Shown here one piece after another: positions 1 through 8,747 of a stretch of 64,000 nucleotides of DNA. The DNA is from 20CM-2-65-7 sp963830455 (lineage in GTDB: Bacteria; Gemmatimonadota; Gemmatimonadetes; Gemmatimonadales; GWC2-71-9). Numbering within the stretch: position 1 is the first letter of the stretch; each line of letters begins with the position of its first letter. The translations under genes were made by a program, and so were the position numbers. The notes under the pieces are model-generated. The model saw nothing but the letters and a program-made list of their open reading frames with translations, searched no databases and was not told where the DNA came from. The DNA lies in NCBI GenBank assembly GCA_963830455.1, contig CAWHMT010000006.1, forward strand, positions 1 to 64,000, given 5' to 3'.

Positions 1-407
1 TCAGGTCAAGCCAAAGAGGAACCGAAATCTCGGTCACCGTACCCAGCGGGCAAAAGATGTCACTTCCCTTTGCGGTCACCGGTATGACGCGCCCCACAAA
101 AATGGCGTCTTCAGTGAGACTCAAGGAGCTCAAGCGGTCTCTGATTTTGAGGGTGCTGCCGCCGAGAAGGTCGCATGCCTGGTAACCCACATCCTTCTCG
201 ATATGAGACACCTTATAAATCGATGGGCGGTCTTGAATGTAGCGTCGCAGCCAATCCTGTTCGTCGTCCGGCAAATCCGACAATTTCTCTTCGGCAAACC
301 GATCAATAAGACGTCGTGATTGGCCGGGTAGGGATCTTGTCGTGCAGCATCCATTGCGACATGGCGTCGATTTCCGGTGGGTCGAGATGAACAACCTTAC
401 CGTTCAT
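1..407 (-). pseudogene. Partial, frameshifted gene of unknown function (possible SEC-C-associated family)
   Basis: An ATG at 407 opens a frame beginning MNGKVVHLDPPEID that runs about 31 residues and then meets a stop at 303-305. One frame over, the reading continues without a stop as RLIDRFAEEKLSDLPDDEQ to the window edge, so the C-terminus lies outside. The two halves join smoothly near position 310, which points to one gene broken by a single-base indel. The spacing of the 'L..DKIPT..T', 'RPSIYKV', 'DLLGGSTLKIRDR' and 'AIFVGRVIPV' segments recalls uncharacterised proteins that end in a SEC-C zinc motif. That end cannot be seen here, so the family is only a guess. No clear ribosome binding site precedes the ATG. 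Confidence 0.45.
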
Positions 408-510
408 TACTGGTGGCCGCAGTGGCCAGAATCCCAAGTCCCGTGCGCATCGCCGCCGTCATTCGAGCCATGGGCTCTGCTCCAGGTTGCGCGAAGTTAC
501 GTAACAGCAA

Positions 511-1325
511 ATGGACGGCTTCCAGAAAACCGCGTCTCACATAGGATTCGGTTCATGGACCCGAATTCCCACGAGGCCCTCCTTCGGCGACGGGAGGCGC
601 GCACTCCTGACGTGGCGCGGCCCGGCACTAATGCTGTTTGCGCGCGCCGCCTGTGCCGTGGGAGCGCAGGCTGTTGTCGCAGCCGTCTTCGGCCTGCGGG
701 CGTCGCCGGCTCCATGGCATGACGCTGAGCCATGGCTGCCGGTGTACGGGACATTGATCGACGCCGGATGCCTGGCTCTGCTTTGGCGGCTCACCCGCCG
801 CGAGGGCATCCGCCTGTTCGATCTTGTCGGCTTCGAGCGGACGCGTCTCGTCCGCGATGCACTGCTCGGCTTCGCCCTCATCCCAGCCAGCCTCGCCTGC
901 ATTCTTGGCGGCGTCTACGGAGCCGGTTGGCTCCTGTACGGGACGCTCAAGCCGCCGTTCCTCTTCGGGCGCCTGCCATTGCCGGCCGCTTTCTATGGCG
1001 TGCTGGTGTTCCCGTTCCTCTGGGGGCTGACTGAGCAGATGACCTATAACGGCTATCTGCTACCGCGCTACCAGGTTCTCTGTCGGAGTACGACCCCGTC
1101 GATTGTTTTGTAGCGTTCGCCTGGTCGCTGCAGCATGCCTTCATGCCGCTGACCTTCGATGCGAAGTACATGGTCTTCCGGCTGTTGTCGTCGGTGCCGA
1201 ACTCGGTCTTCCAGACGCTTTTGTATTTGCGACTTCGCCGGCTGGTGCCGCTCGCGATCGGGCACGCCGTGATGGATGGCGCGAGTGTGCTGATCGGCGT
1301 GCTTCTTCCGTTGCTGAGGGCGTGA
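511..1325 (+). pseudogene. CPBP family intramembrane protease, frameshifted
   Basis: The first frame (511 to about 1080) encodes a hydrophobic protein with several predicted membrane segments. It ends in LTEQMTYNGYLLPRYQVL, which resembles the glutamate-containing first motif of CPBP (CAAX protease and bacteriocin-processing) proteins. After about 1080 that frame degenerates and stops at 1113. The reading resumes one frame over as AFAWSLQHAFMPLTFDAKY and continues to 1325 with a further membrane segment. The QHAF stretch fits the second, histidine motif of the family and falls after the break, so as written the product lacks it. A one-base indel near 1080 explains both parts. The gene converges on the sulfatase remnant ending at 1344. 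Confidence 0.65.
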
Positions 1326-1343
1326 TGAGGCCGTCTATGCCGC

Positions 1344-2699
1344 TCATTGGCTGACGACCTGCTGGCCGACATCCCTCTCCCACTCGGCCAACAAGCGCTT
1401 GAACATCACGACGAGCTCCGGATGCCGGGCAGCGAGATCGCTCCGCTCGCCGGGATCGTCGCCGAGATCGAATAGCAGGTACTGGCCCGCGTCGACCAGC
1501 AGCTTCCAGCGTCCGGACCTGACCGCGCGCTGCTGGCGCTGAGCACGAGCGATGCGCCAGAACAAGTGGCGTTCGAGAAGCGGGGCATCCCCGCGCAGGA
1601 TGGGAAGGATATCGATCCCATCAGGACGGTAGCCTTGGGGAGCATGGGTCCCGGTTGCCGCCAGGATCGACGCAGTGAGATCCATGGTAATGGCCACCTG
1701 TTCCGACGTCTTCCCCGCTGGAAGCTGCCCGGGCCACCGCAGGATGAGAGGCACTCGGATGCCGCCTTCCCACAACGTCGCCTTGCGATGGTACAGCGGC
1801 GCGTTGCGAGAGAGCCATTCTCCCCCATTGTCGTTGGTGAAAATCACGAGTGTGTTCCGCGGCACCCCGGTCGATCGAGCGCAGCGAGGATCTCCCCTAC
1901 ACCCTGATCGGCACGCTCGAGCATCCGCACGTAGTCCGCGCGTGTGGCCGGCACGGAATCGTCGGGCATCTGGCGGAGCGGCCGTGGCGTATTGCGCTCC
2001 GCCTCGGTGGGGGGCCGATCGGGCGGCTCGAACGGCCAGTGGACCGCGTTGTAAGCGACTTCGAGGAAGAACGGGCCGCTCGCATGGCGGGTGATGAAGC
2101 TCACCGCTCGTCGGGTGATCTCATCGGTCAGGTATCCAGTGGGCTCGACTGGCGTCGCATTCTCGTAAAGATCGGACGGTCCACCAGGAGGACGCGTGTA
2201 GTAGTCGTGGGCGCCGCCCAGGAACCCGAAGAATTCGTCAAACCCGTGGGCGTTCGGCCCGAACTCGGCCTTCCAGCCGAGGTGCCATTTGCCGATGAGC
2301 CCCGTCGCATATCCGTTCGTCTTGAGAAGCGCCGGCAACGACGTTCCTGTCGCGGGCAGGCCGCGGTCCCTATCCGGTGCCGAGTCGGTGAGCACCCATT
2401 CGAGCCCGACGCGCTGCTGGTAGCGGCCGCTGATGAGGGCCGCGCGCGTAGGGCGTGCAGACGGCCCCGTTGGCGTATGCGTTGGTCAGGCGCACGCCTT
2501 CGCGAGCGAGGCGATCGACGTTGGGCGTCCGCGCATCCGGCACACCGTAGCTGCCGAGGTCTCCGTATCCCAGGTCGTCCATGAGGATGAGGACGACGTT
2601 CGGGTGTGACTGCGGTGAGCTCTGTTGGGCTACGAGGCTCGCAGTCCGTGCATTGGAGCTGAGCAGCAGTATCGCGACGAGGAGGAGTTGACGTTGCAT
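1344..2699 (-). pseudogene. Exported sulfatase (arylsulfatase A type), two frameshifts
   Basis: Three overlapping reading frames together give one sulfatase. The N-terminus (from 2699) has a signal peptide, then NVVLILMDDLGYGDLGSYG with the metal-binding Asp pair. The Cys-Thr-Pro of the formylglycine signature follows, but one extra base at about 2450 shifts the frame inside it; removing the base restores C-T-P-T-R. The middle frame holds the ATGLIGKWHLGW motif and the AVHWPFEPP region. A missing base near 1872 shifts it again to the last frame, which has FTNDNGGEW and a normal C-terminus ending at 1344. Sulfatases of this type cleave sulfate esters in the periplasm after Cys is converted to formylglycine. 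As written no full-length product can be made. Sequencing error and true inactivation cannot be told apart here. Confidence 0.8.
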
Positions 2700-3217
2700 C
2701 GCGATCCTTACGTCTTGGGACTGAAACTGTCGAGTGGCTGCTGACGGCGTGTAACCAGACTACCGGTCACGTCAGGGTCCGGCGGGCGGTGCCTTTGATG
2801 AGTGCCTAAACATACCCTCAGAAAACAGGGGAGGGGTGGGAAGGGCGTCTCGGCCGAGCCTCGGGGAAGACCACCAGGCGCAGTGCATCGTATTGTGATA
2901 GCTCGGATGCCTCAGGACGTGACAGCCTTCCCACCGATGCCACTTTTCGTTGCATCGTCTTATCCATCTTACGAGCGATTTGTTAGAGCCGCCGGACCAC
3001 ACATCTTGGACAGAGACGGATCCCCGCGCAGAAGATTCATACCGGGCTCACCAAAATCTCATCCGTCGGCGCATAGCGTGGGTCACTCAACACCGCGGCG
3101 AACGGCAACGATTGCCAGAATACTCTACCGCGTCAGCGCTACCGCTCGAAATCAAGGGAACACAGTCAGGTCGCCCGAATCAGCGGAACCCCATCGGGAC
3201 GATTCAAGGAGGGAGCA
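2700..3217. other. Intergenic region between divergent genes, nothing recognised
   Basis: This gap of about 0.5 kb separates the start of the sulfatase (minus) from the start of the HAF/PKD lipoprotein (plus), so promoters for both should lie here. Base composition is less GC-rich than the neighbours. Open frames in it lack any recognisable protein pattern or ribosome binding site. A GTTAGAG heptamer near 2979 is not an integron core because the last base does not fit and no partner repeat is present. A purine-rich AAGGAGGGAG stretch at about 3207 sits just upstream of the lipoprotein ATG and serves as its ribosome binding site. Confidence 0.5.
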
Positions 3218-4977
3218 ATGCAAAGCCGATCCGAACGGTGGCTCGCCGCGGCGATCCTCACCAGCCTGGCGATTGTGGGCTGCAGCAACGACTCGCTCGA
3301 ACCAGCTAAGGAAGCTGCCCCGCCGTCGGCCCTCGCCCCGGCGAGCGTCGTCGCCGCGATGTACGCCCCCGACTTCGTTGCCACCGCGGCGACCGGCTAC
3401 GATCTCAACGACGCCGGCGACGTGGTGGGCAGGTCCTACACCGATACCGGCTGCGGCCCCTTCTGCCTGGGCCGGAAGAGATCGTCGTGTGGCGGGGCGG
3501 CAACCGGATCGTGCTGCCCCATGTGCCGGGGCCATTCGGCAGCTACCAGTATCCCCTATTCATCAACAACCAGGGCCTGATCGCCGGCTTCGCGGGCTAC
3601 CCCGGCAGCACCACCCACGCGGCGATCTGGACCCCGAGCGGCACCGGTTACACGGTCCAGGATGTCGGCGTCCTCCCCGGCATGACGAGCGCCGATGTGG
3701 CAGGTCTCGACGACCAGGGCCGGATGGTCGGGTGGTCCATCGATTGGCGGCGCGATCCCGACGGCAACCGCGCCCTTCATGTGGTCCCAGGCGACCGGGA
3801 TGGTGAACCTTGCGACCCAGGGGTACCCCAACGAGCGCCCTGCGGCGATGAGCCCGGGAGGCAAAGTAGTAACCTGGAACTTCTGGTATCAGCTGGGCAA
3901 TCCGGCCAGCGTGGTGCCGCTGCCGGCTCCGCCGCAAGGGTTCAGTGGAGCGGGATCCAACGGCAGCGCCATCAACGACGCCGGTGACCAGGCCCACTTC
4001 CTGGTCCCATCGGTCACCCAGAACCTGGTGTACCCGTTCCGCCTGTCCAACGGTGGCACCTGGCAGATGATCTCCAGCTTCGGCACGGGCCACCTGAGCC
4101 GCTATGCCATGGGGTCGATCAACTCGGCGCAGGATATCACGCTCACCGTGGGCAGCACGGGGATGATCGCCGCGGGTCCTGCCGGCCTGGCTCAGAACCT
4201 CGCTTCGCTCCTCTCGCCGGCCTACCCCGGCGTCACGGTCGGCGACGGCGGCCCGATGAGCGCCTCCGGGCAGATCCTGACCCAGGTGTATATCGGCCGC
4301 AGTCGGCGGCTGATGAAGCTGACGCCGGTCACCGCCGTGCGGTGCCAACTGCCTGGTGTCGAGCTCGCTGGTGATGACCGGGCAGTTCGTGCAGGACCCG
4401 GCATTTCCGCAGAGCTGCTTTCGAGGGCGGGAAGATGTACAACCTCACCACGGCGACGGCGACGCTTACCAGCGAAACGGGAGCTCCGCTCGCAAACGTG
4501 CAGGTGAACGGTCGGTTCATGGACGACTACTGGACCAACAAGCCCGTTACCGGCACCACCAACGCGGCCGGCGTCGTGACCTGGACCTACAAGGGCCTCT
4601 GCGGGGTGGGGGCAATCGCGTTCCTCGTCGAAAATGCCACGCTCGGGACGCGGCGTTTCGATCGTACGCGGGGAGTCCTGACCAACTGGGTGATCCCGGG
4701 CAGCACGCCCCCATCCAACCAGCCGCCGGTCGCGGCGTGGACGGTCAGCTGCCAGCCCGCGCCGGCGCGCAGCTGCAGCTTCAACGGCACCGCTTCGCAC
4801 GATCCGGACGGCACCATCGTCGGCCACAAGTGGACCAACGCTCAAGGCGTGACGCTTTCAACGCTCGCGACCTTCACCAAGACCTTCCCGAGATCCAAGA
4901 CCCTTACGTGGACCCTGACCGTGACCGACAACGGCGGCAAGACAGGCAAGCTCACCAAGAGCTTCACCGTTCCCTGA
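3218..4977 (+). pseudogene. Exported lipoprotein with HAF-type repeats and a C-terminal PKD domain, four frameshifts
   Basis: The N-terminus is a lipoprotein signal (AAILTSLAIVGC with the lipobox Cys), with a strong AAGGAGGGAG site upstream. The body has repeats of the type 'L N D A G D V V G', 'INNQGLIAGF' and 'LDDQGRMVGW', as in extracellular HAF-repeat proteins. The C-terminus is an Ig-like stretch followed by a PKD domain (PPVAAW... GTASHDPDGTI... VTDNGG). The frame changes at about 3470 (a G lost in CTGGGCC), 3773 (an extra C), 4338 and 4420 (an extra T). Correcting these gives one continuous protein of about 585 residues. Three of the four sites are short homopolymers, the usual place for base-calling errors. 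It is probably a surface or secreted binding protein; its substrate is unknown. Confidence 0.7.
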
Positions 4978-4999
4978 GCAGGCCGGGTCGGTCTCTACC

Positions 5000-5030
5000 A
5001 GCCGCCGGGTCCCAAGAGGATCCGGCGGCT
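5000..5030 (+). terminator. Hairpin after the HAF/PKD lipoprotein gene
   Basis: AGCCGCCGG at 5000-5008 pairs perfectly with CCGGCGGCT at 5022-5030 around a 13-base loop, about 20 bases after the stop of the upstream plus-strand gene. Only a weak T tract follows, so termination activity is plausible but not assured. Confidence 0.5.
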
Positions 5031-5044
5031 TCGCTGTTCATAAA

Positions 5045-5070
5045 GGCAGCGGCGCGAAAGGCGCCGCTGA
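5045..5070 (-). terminator. Hairpin after the lipocalin-like gene
   Basis: CAGCGGCGC at 5047-5055 pairs with GCGCCGCTG at 5061-5069 around a five-base loop. Read on the minus strand the stem is followed by CCTTTATG. It starts six bases past the stop codon of the minus-strand gene ending at 5076 and is the likely end of that transcript. Confidence 0.6.
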
Positions 5071-5075
5071 AGTCA

Positions 5076-5588
5076 TTAGCGACGGGTCAGTGTGACTCGA
5101 GCGAAAGGCCGACGCACACCGGCGCTGTCGTTGTCCATGTGCCATTGCCAGGAGTCTGCGCCACGGTCGTAAACAAACGTCGTGTGAAAGGCGTCGGTCG
5201 TGGTGTAGCGGAAGAGAAACGGCAGAGAGTCGCCGGCCACGCTGCCTCGACCGATCCCGGCGGGGTCGAAGGCGCTGGCGCCGGTGTTATCCATCCACAG
5301 ACAGCCATATTCGCCGGTACGCGGATCGCGGCCGAAGAGTACCACCGCCTCATAGGCCGGGGAGCCGTTCGGGGCTCGCTCGCGCGAGACCTCGTGCATC
5401 TGCACGTACTCGCGGCCGAGCATCCAGTCGAACGTCACATCATGGGTGGTTTCCTGGCGGGCAATGGTGCCGCGCAGTACCCAGTGGCCTACGAGACGGT
5501 CGAACACGGAGTCGGGCGGTAGTGTCTGGGCCGACAGCCGGTGAGCACCGAGGACCAGGGCTAGCGAGAATAGGAGCGTGCGGCGCAT
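5076..5588 (-). CDS. Exported lipocalin-like protein (DUF1579-like)
   Basis: The 170-residue product starts with a cleavable signal peptide (MRRTLLFSLALVLGAHRLSAQ). It continues with FDRLVGHWVLRGTI, the 'L.G.W...G' opening strand of lipocalin-like DUF1579-type barrels. Later strands contain FDWMLGREYVQMHE and YGCLWMDNTG. Proteins of this type are exported and of unknown ligand. It is the last gene of a minus-strand group after the aminotransferase and the small membrane protein, and a hairpin follows at 5045-5070. Unlike its neighbours it reads through without a frame break. Confidence 0.6.
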   Translation of the reverse strand: MRRTLLFSLALVLGAHRLSAQTLPPDSVFDRLVGHWVLRGTIARQETTHDVTFDWMLGREYVQMHEVSRERAPNGSPAYEAVVLFGRDPRTGEYGCLWMDNTGASAFDPAGIGRGSVAGDSLPFLFRYTTTDAFHTTFVYDRGADSWQWHMDNDSAGVRRPFARVTLTRR

Positions 5589-5594
5589 ACGCGA

Positions 5595-6015
5595 TTAGGC
5601 CTCACCGTCGCCGACCCCGCTTGACCCGGAAGGATGCTGAGAGCGGGGTGGGCGCGAGCAAGCACGTACCAGCGCCGCGATGGTGGCCCAAGCGGCTACC
5701 AGCGTAAGGCCCATCCCAACATACGCCACGCCGATCCACCGGTGATTGGTGGTCGAAGAAAGCGGGAAGGCATCGGCCTTTTTATAGCCGTCGTTCATGA
5801 GACTGACGCCGAGAAGCGCGACGGGGGCGGCGAGGAAGGCTGTCCGCAGGTGTTGGACTCGGGTCTGACCAGGGGCCGGGCGGAACCGGAACAGGCGGAC
5901 GTCGCCAGCGAGCCACTGACCAATGCCGCCCGGCGGTCCCTGGCGAAGGAGTGGGATCAGAACCCTGGCCGCAAGCCCACCGCAGAGTATCGAGAAGAAA
6001 TCCAGTCATGGGATC
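5595..6015 (-). pseudogene. Small membrane protein, frameshifted
   Basis: Two frames join into one protein of about 130 residues. The upstream frame reads FFSILCGGLAARVLIPLL and then a polar stretch ending TAFLAAP. The downstream frame reads VALLGVSLMNDGYKKADAF and then IGVAYVGMGLTLVAAWATI, a clear membrane helix, ending at 5595. Restoring one C in a C run near 5823 fuses them. The true start is unclear because the upstream frame has an in-frame TGA directly before it, so a second disruption near the start is possible. The gene lies between the aminotransferase and the lipocalin-like gene in the same direction. No family is recognised. Confidence 0.4.
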
Positions 6016-6059
6016 ACTTCGGCTCGCGCTCATTTGGGAGTTGGCGCATGTCAACGCCG

Positions 6060-7211
6060 TCAGCTCAGGCAGCGATCAATCGTCGTGAGTGCCTGCTGGA
6101 TGTCATCCGCGTCATTATAAAGATGCGGGGAGAATCTCAGGACGCTCCTGCGCGCCGAGACGACGATCCCGGCTTCGTTGAGACGTTCGGCCAGGATCCG
6201 CACGTCCATGTCGGCGAACCGGGTGGCGACGATCGAGGAGCGCGCGCCGTCGTCCGTGGGCGACAGGATTTCGGCGTTCCTTTCGCGCAACCCCTCGATC
6301 AGGAGATCGGCGAGCGTCTTGTTCCTGGAGAAGATCCGCCCGACGTCCAGCCGCAGCAGGTAATCGATCGAGCTGGCGAGACCCGGCGCGCACCCGTAGG
6401 CCATGGTGCTGAACTCGAAACGGTGGGCGTTCGGGGGGAGCTTCAGTCGATCGGCACGCAGATCCCACATCCGCTCATGGGATCGGAATCCGACGAGCCC
6501 CGGCTCGAGGCGTTCGTGAAGATGGGGCGCGAGATACATCACGGCGACGCCGAACGGCCCGCACAGCCACTTGTAGGATGCGGTAATCAGCGCGTCGACC
6601 CCGAGCGCCCCGACGTCGATCGGGATCCCGCCGGCCGACTGCGTTGCGTCGATGACGAGCAGGGCTCCGTTCCGGTGCGCGGCTTCAGCGAGCCCCGCCA
6701 CGTCGAGTCGCTGGCCGGTGCTGTAAATCACATCGGAGACGCAGACGACGGCGGTCCGGGGATCGATCAGGCCGATCAGATCGTCGGCCCGATGATAATC
6801 GCCCTTCATGTCGGCGAGCCTGACTTCGGCTCCCGTGTGGCGCGCGACGCGCGCCCACGGGTAGATCGTGCTGGGAAACTCGAGACCGGTGCTGACGATG
6901 TTGCTGCCGGCAGTCGGCGCGACGGCCCAGGCGAGGGACGCCAGCAGCTCGGTCGCGCTCGATCCGACCGCGATCTCCTCGGGACGGCAGTTGAACAGCC
7001 GCGCGGCCGATGCGTGCAGTGTCGCGAAGGCCCGCTCCTCAGCGGCCTCGTCGAAATGGATCGTCCCGTTCTCGGCGAGATCATGCATCCATTCGACCAC
7101 CGCCCGCTCCGCGCCGCTGTACATGAGGCAGACAGAGGCGGTGTTGAGGTAGACACTCTTCCTGCTCGCGGGAAAATCGTCCGGTGCGACGATTGGGGTC
7201 AGGTCGGACAA
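6060..7211 (-). CDS. Class V aminotransferase (cysteine desulfurase / isopenicillin-N epimerase-like)
   Basis: This is a PLP enzyme of about 383 residues of the fold shared by NifS/Csd, selenocysteine lyases and isopenicillin-N epimerases. Visible motifs are VYLNTASVCLM near the N-terminus, EIAVGSSATELLASLAW (cofactor phosphate region), LLVIDATQSAGGIPID (the Asp and Gln contacting PLP) and ALITASYKWLCGPFG, whose Lys should form the Schiff base. The C-terminal domain ends RFSPHLYNDADDIQQAL. I place the start at TTG 7211 because GGAGG lies nine bases upstream and homology begins at once. A longer in-frame start at 7397 would add an unmatched Arg/Gly-rich leader. Substrate cannot be read from sequence. 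The gene is intact although its neighbours are frameshifted. Confidence 0.75.
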   Translation of the reverse strand: MSDLTPIVAPDDFPASRKSVYLNTASVCLMYSGAERAVVEWMHDLAENGTIHFDEAAEERAFATLHASAARLFNCRPEEIAVGSSATELLASLAWAVAPTAGSNIVSTGLEFPSTIYPWARVARHTGAEVRLADMKGDYHRADDLIGLIDPRTAVVCVSDVIYSTGQRLDVAGLAEAAHRNGALLVIDATQSAGGIPIDVGALGVDALITASYKWLCGPFGVAVMYLAPHLHERLEPGLVGFRSHERMWDLRADRLKLPPNAHRFEFSTMAYGCAPGLASSIDYLLRLDVGRIFSRNKTLADLLIEGLRERNAEILSPTDDGARSSIVATRFADMDVRILAERLNEAGIVVSARRSVLRFSPHLYNDADDIQQALTTIDRCLS

Positions 7212-7418
7212 TGCAGTGTCGCCTCCGATTCCATCCGCCCTTGCCGGGCTTGGCTTTAGGGTCTGTCCCGAGGACACTCCCTGCCTCACCTCAGCGTCAA
7301 AAGCGGACGCCCAGGGAGGTCCCGGTGTCCATCCTCCGATAAGCCTCTCGCAAGCCGAGCGTGAACCAAGCAGCGACGGCAACCCCGCGGCGAGCAACTC
7401 GTTCTGATGTCATATCGG

Positions 7419-7506
7419 GACGCTTCGCGGCTGGAAGCTGCGGCGCGCTGATGAAAGATTCATTCCCTAATCTACGCGCGCCGCGAGCTTCAAGCGCTTG
7501 TTAGGC
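7419..7506 (-). other. Half-decayed attC recombination site
   Basis: On the minus strand, GCCTAAC (7506-7500, an RYYYAAC core) is followed by AAGCGCTT. Then come the paired arms GAAGCTCGCGGCGCGC and GCGCGCCGCAGCTTC around a spacer. The arms match except for one unpaired C, the extrahelical base typical of attC hairpins. The far core, which should read GTTRRRY after the second arm, is replaced by GCGTCCC, so one half is decayed or recombined. The site lies just beyond the DUF6790-like gene (stop at 7501), exactly where a cassette attC belongs. Confidence 0.55.
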
Positions 7507-7995
7507 CGCGCGCTCATGATGTTCTCCTCGTTCCTTGAGGACACCACTCGCGAGCAGCAAAACGACTAACAGGACTGCGATCAATCCATGACTCGCGAAG
7601 ATCTCAAGAGCACCGCCGTGCGTGTGAATCGGACGCTCACTGTATTCCCGCAGGTGAACGACAGTCGCACCACCGAGATAGACTGCCCAGCAGACCGCCG
7701 GCGCGATGAGAAAGCTGCCACGGTACCTCAATGCGAGAATCGACAGCAGCGACATCCCGAGATAGCCATATCCGAAGAACGCGAGGAGCGGGCCAGGACT
7801 GAAGCCAAAGCTCGCCGCTGCTCGATCTGGACTCACAAGAAGCCAGACGCTCACCGCCAACATCGGTATGCCGCAATAGCCTACGAGGAGATAGAGCAAG
7901 CCGATCGTGCTATGCGGAACCGCGCGCTCCTTCGTGAGCACGAGATGGACCGTCGTGGCGACCAGCAAGGCGACCAATAGGAAGAAAAAGTCCAC
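7501..7995 (-). CDS. DUF6790-like membrane protein (integron cassette gene)
   Basis: The product is 164 residues with four to five predicted membrane helices: FFLLVALLVATTVHLVL, IGLLYLLVGYCGIPMLAV, LLAFFGYGYLGMSLLSILAL, APAVCWAVYLGGATVVHL and LIAVLLVVLLLASGVL. The helix pattern and the GGATVVHLREYS segment resemble the DUF6790 membrane family, whose function is unknown. I choose GTG 7995 as start because GAGGT lies five bases upstream and the first helix begins at residue 3. A longer reading that fuses this protein to the upstream DUF3788 frame exists, but it arises from an indel near 8120. The stop lies inside the attC core at 7500-7506. Confidence 0.6.
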   Translation of the reverse strand: MDFFFLLVALLVATTVHLVLTKERAVPHSTIGLLYLLVGYCGIPMLAVSVWLLVSPDRAAASFGFSPGPLLAFFGYGYLGMSLLSILALRYRGSFLIAPAVCWAVYLGGATVVHLREYSERPIHTHGGALEIFASHGLIAVLLVVLLLASGVLKERGEHHERAA

Positions 7996-8018
7996 GTGGG
8001 ACCTCAGTAGGCGGCGGC

Positions 8019-8487
8019 CTACGACCTGCCATTCACGCGCGAGCGCGGACGGCACCGCCCTTCCGTCAACTCGTTCGCCATCTTGATCGATGCCAGCGTT
8101 TCGACACTCGCGAGGTCCTTCGTTGCGCACCTCGAGACGCACTCCGCGGCCCTCCGGGTACTTGGGCGCGTTCCGAACGATCTCAAGTATCCGCGTTGAA
8201 AGTCCGCTCCCTTGTGCTGCCTGGCAGGCCTTCTCGCCCAGCGCGAACGACGCCACGAAGTATCCTGAACAGGGCACCATGTAGAGTACCGTCCTCTGCT
8301 TCTGCCGGAGCTGAAGAGTCCAGCCGTCGGACTTCCCCGAGAAGCTCCACTTCCCATTCAAAGGAGCGAATTCGGAGGAGAGATCAGCACGTAGCTCGGC
8401 CCACAAGCCACTCCCCTCGCCCAGAACTGCTTCGAGTGCGCGTTCACTGGGCGGGGAGCCGCGATCAAGGAATGCGCTCGGCGACAT
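8019..8487 (-). pseudogene. DUF3788-like protein, frameshifted (integron cassette gene)
   Basis: From ATG 8487 the protein follows the DUF3788 pattern: LWAELRADLSSEFAPLNGKW, FSGKSDGWTLQLRQKQRTVL, YMVPCSGYFVASFALGEKA and KYPEGRGVRLEVRN. The expected ending, KDLASVETLASIKMANELT, is in a different frame and stops at 8019-8021, so a one-base change near 8120 interrupts the gene. Without correction the frame runs on into the DUF6790-like gene and mimics a fusion. DUF3788 proteins are small soluble proteins of unknown function and are frequent in mobile DNA. The start lies 26 bases inside the attC boundary at 8514, as expected for the first gene of a cassette. Confidence 0.65.
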
Positions 8488-8513
8488 GCGTCGCTCTCCT
8501 CTGTCTTCTGTCC

Positions 8514-8611
8514 GTCTAACGAAAAGCGGCTGAGCTGCGCCGCCGTGCCGTGTTATTCACAAACGCAATTCTACTACGACGGGCGGCGTCAGCTCCAGCC
8601 GCTTGTTAGAC
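8514..8611 (-). other. attC recombination site of an integron cassette
   Basis: On the minus strand the site opens with GTCTAAC (8611-8605) and closes with GTTAGAC (8520-8514), a perfect RYYYAAC / GTTRRRY pair. Between them AAGCGGCTGGAGCTG plus ACGCCGCC pairs with GGCGGCGCAGCTCAGCCGCTT, leaving one G and one A unpaired on the same arm. Those are the extrahelical bases that direct integrase to one strand. A central spacer of about 37 bases completes a 98-bp site. The stop codon of the upstream cassette gene (8606-8608) lies inside the first core. This is the most secure attC in the window. Confidence 0.85.
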
Positions 8612-8747
8612 AGCGCGACCATCCATTCTTGCCTTGCGACGCAGCAACCAGATCCCACCAGCTCCGATGCCGGCACTCACGACGCAGCCGGTAACCGCGG
8701 CGTACCACGGCGGCGGTCGGGCCGAACGGATTGCTGTCATCGGCCAT
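8606..8747 (-). pseudogene. Single-helix membrane protein, frameshifted (cassette gene)
   Basis: ATG 8747 opens MADDSNPFGPT. After one lost base in a GACCGCCGCC stretch the other frame reads PPPWYAAVTGCVVSAGIGAG, GIWLLRRKARMDGRAV and stops at 8606 inside the attC core. Corrected, the product is about 47 residues with one membrane helix and a basic tail, so probably an inner-membrane miniprotein with its C-terminus in the cytoplasm. The ATG overlaps the end of the preceding cassette gene. Function unknown. Confidence 0.4.

Noticed and set aside
2970..2990. Integron core GTTAGAG near 2979
   Set aside because: The last base does not match GTTRRRY and no partner RYYYAAC lies at attC distance.
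4356..5522. A 388-residue plus-strand frame
   Set aside because: It runs across the end of the HAF/PKD gene and antisense to the lipocalin-like gene; only its first 20 codons fit the real protein, as a frameshifted segment.
7212..7418. An extended N-terminus of the class V aminotransferase from 7397
   Set aside because: The added 62 residues are Arg/Gly/Pro-rich and unmatched; a TTG with a GGAGG site sits where homology begins.
7501..8487. A 328-residue DUF3788-membrane fusion protein
   Set aside because: The natural end of DUF3788 and the natural GTG start of the membrane protein are visible in separate frames; the fusion follows from one indel.
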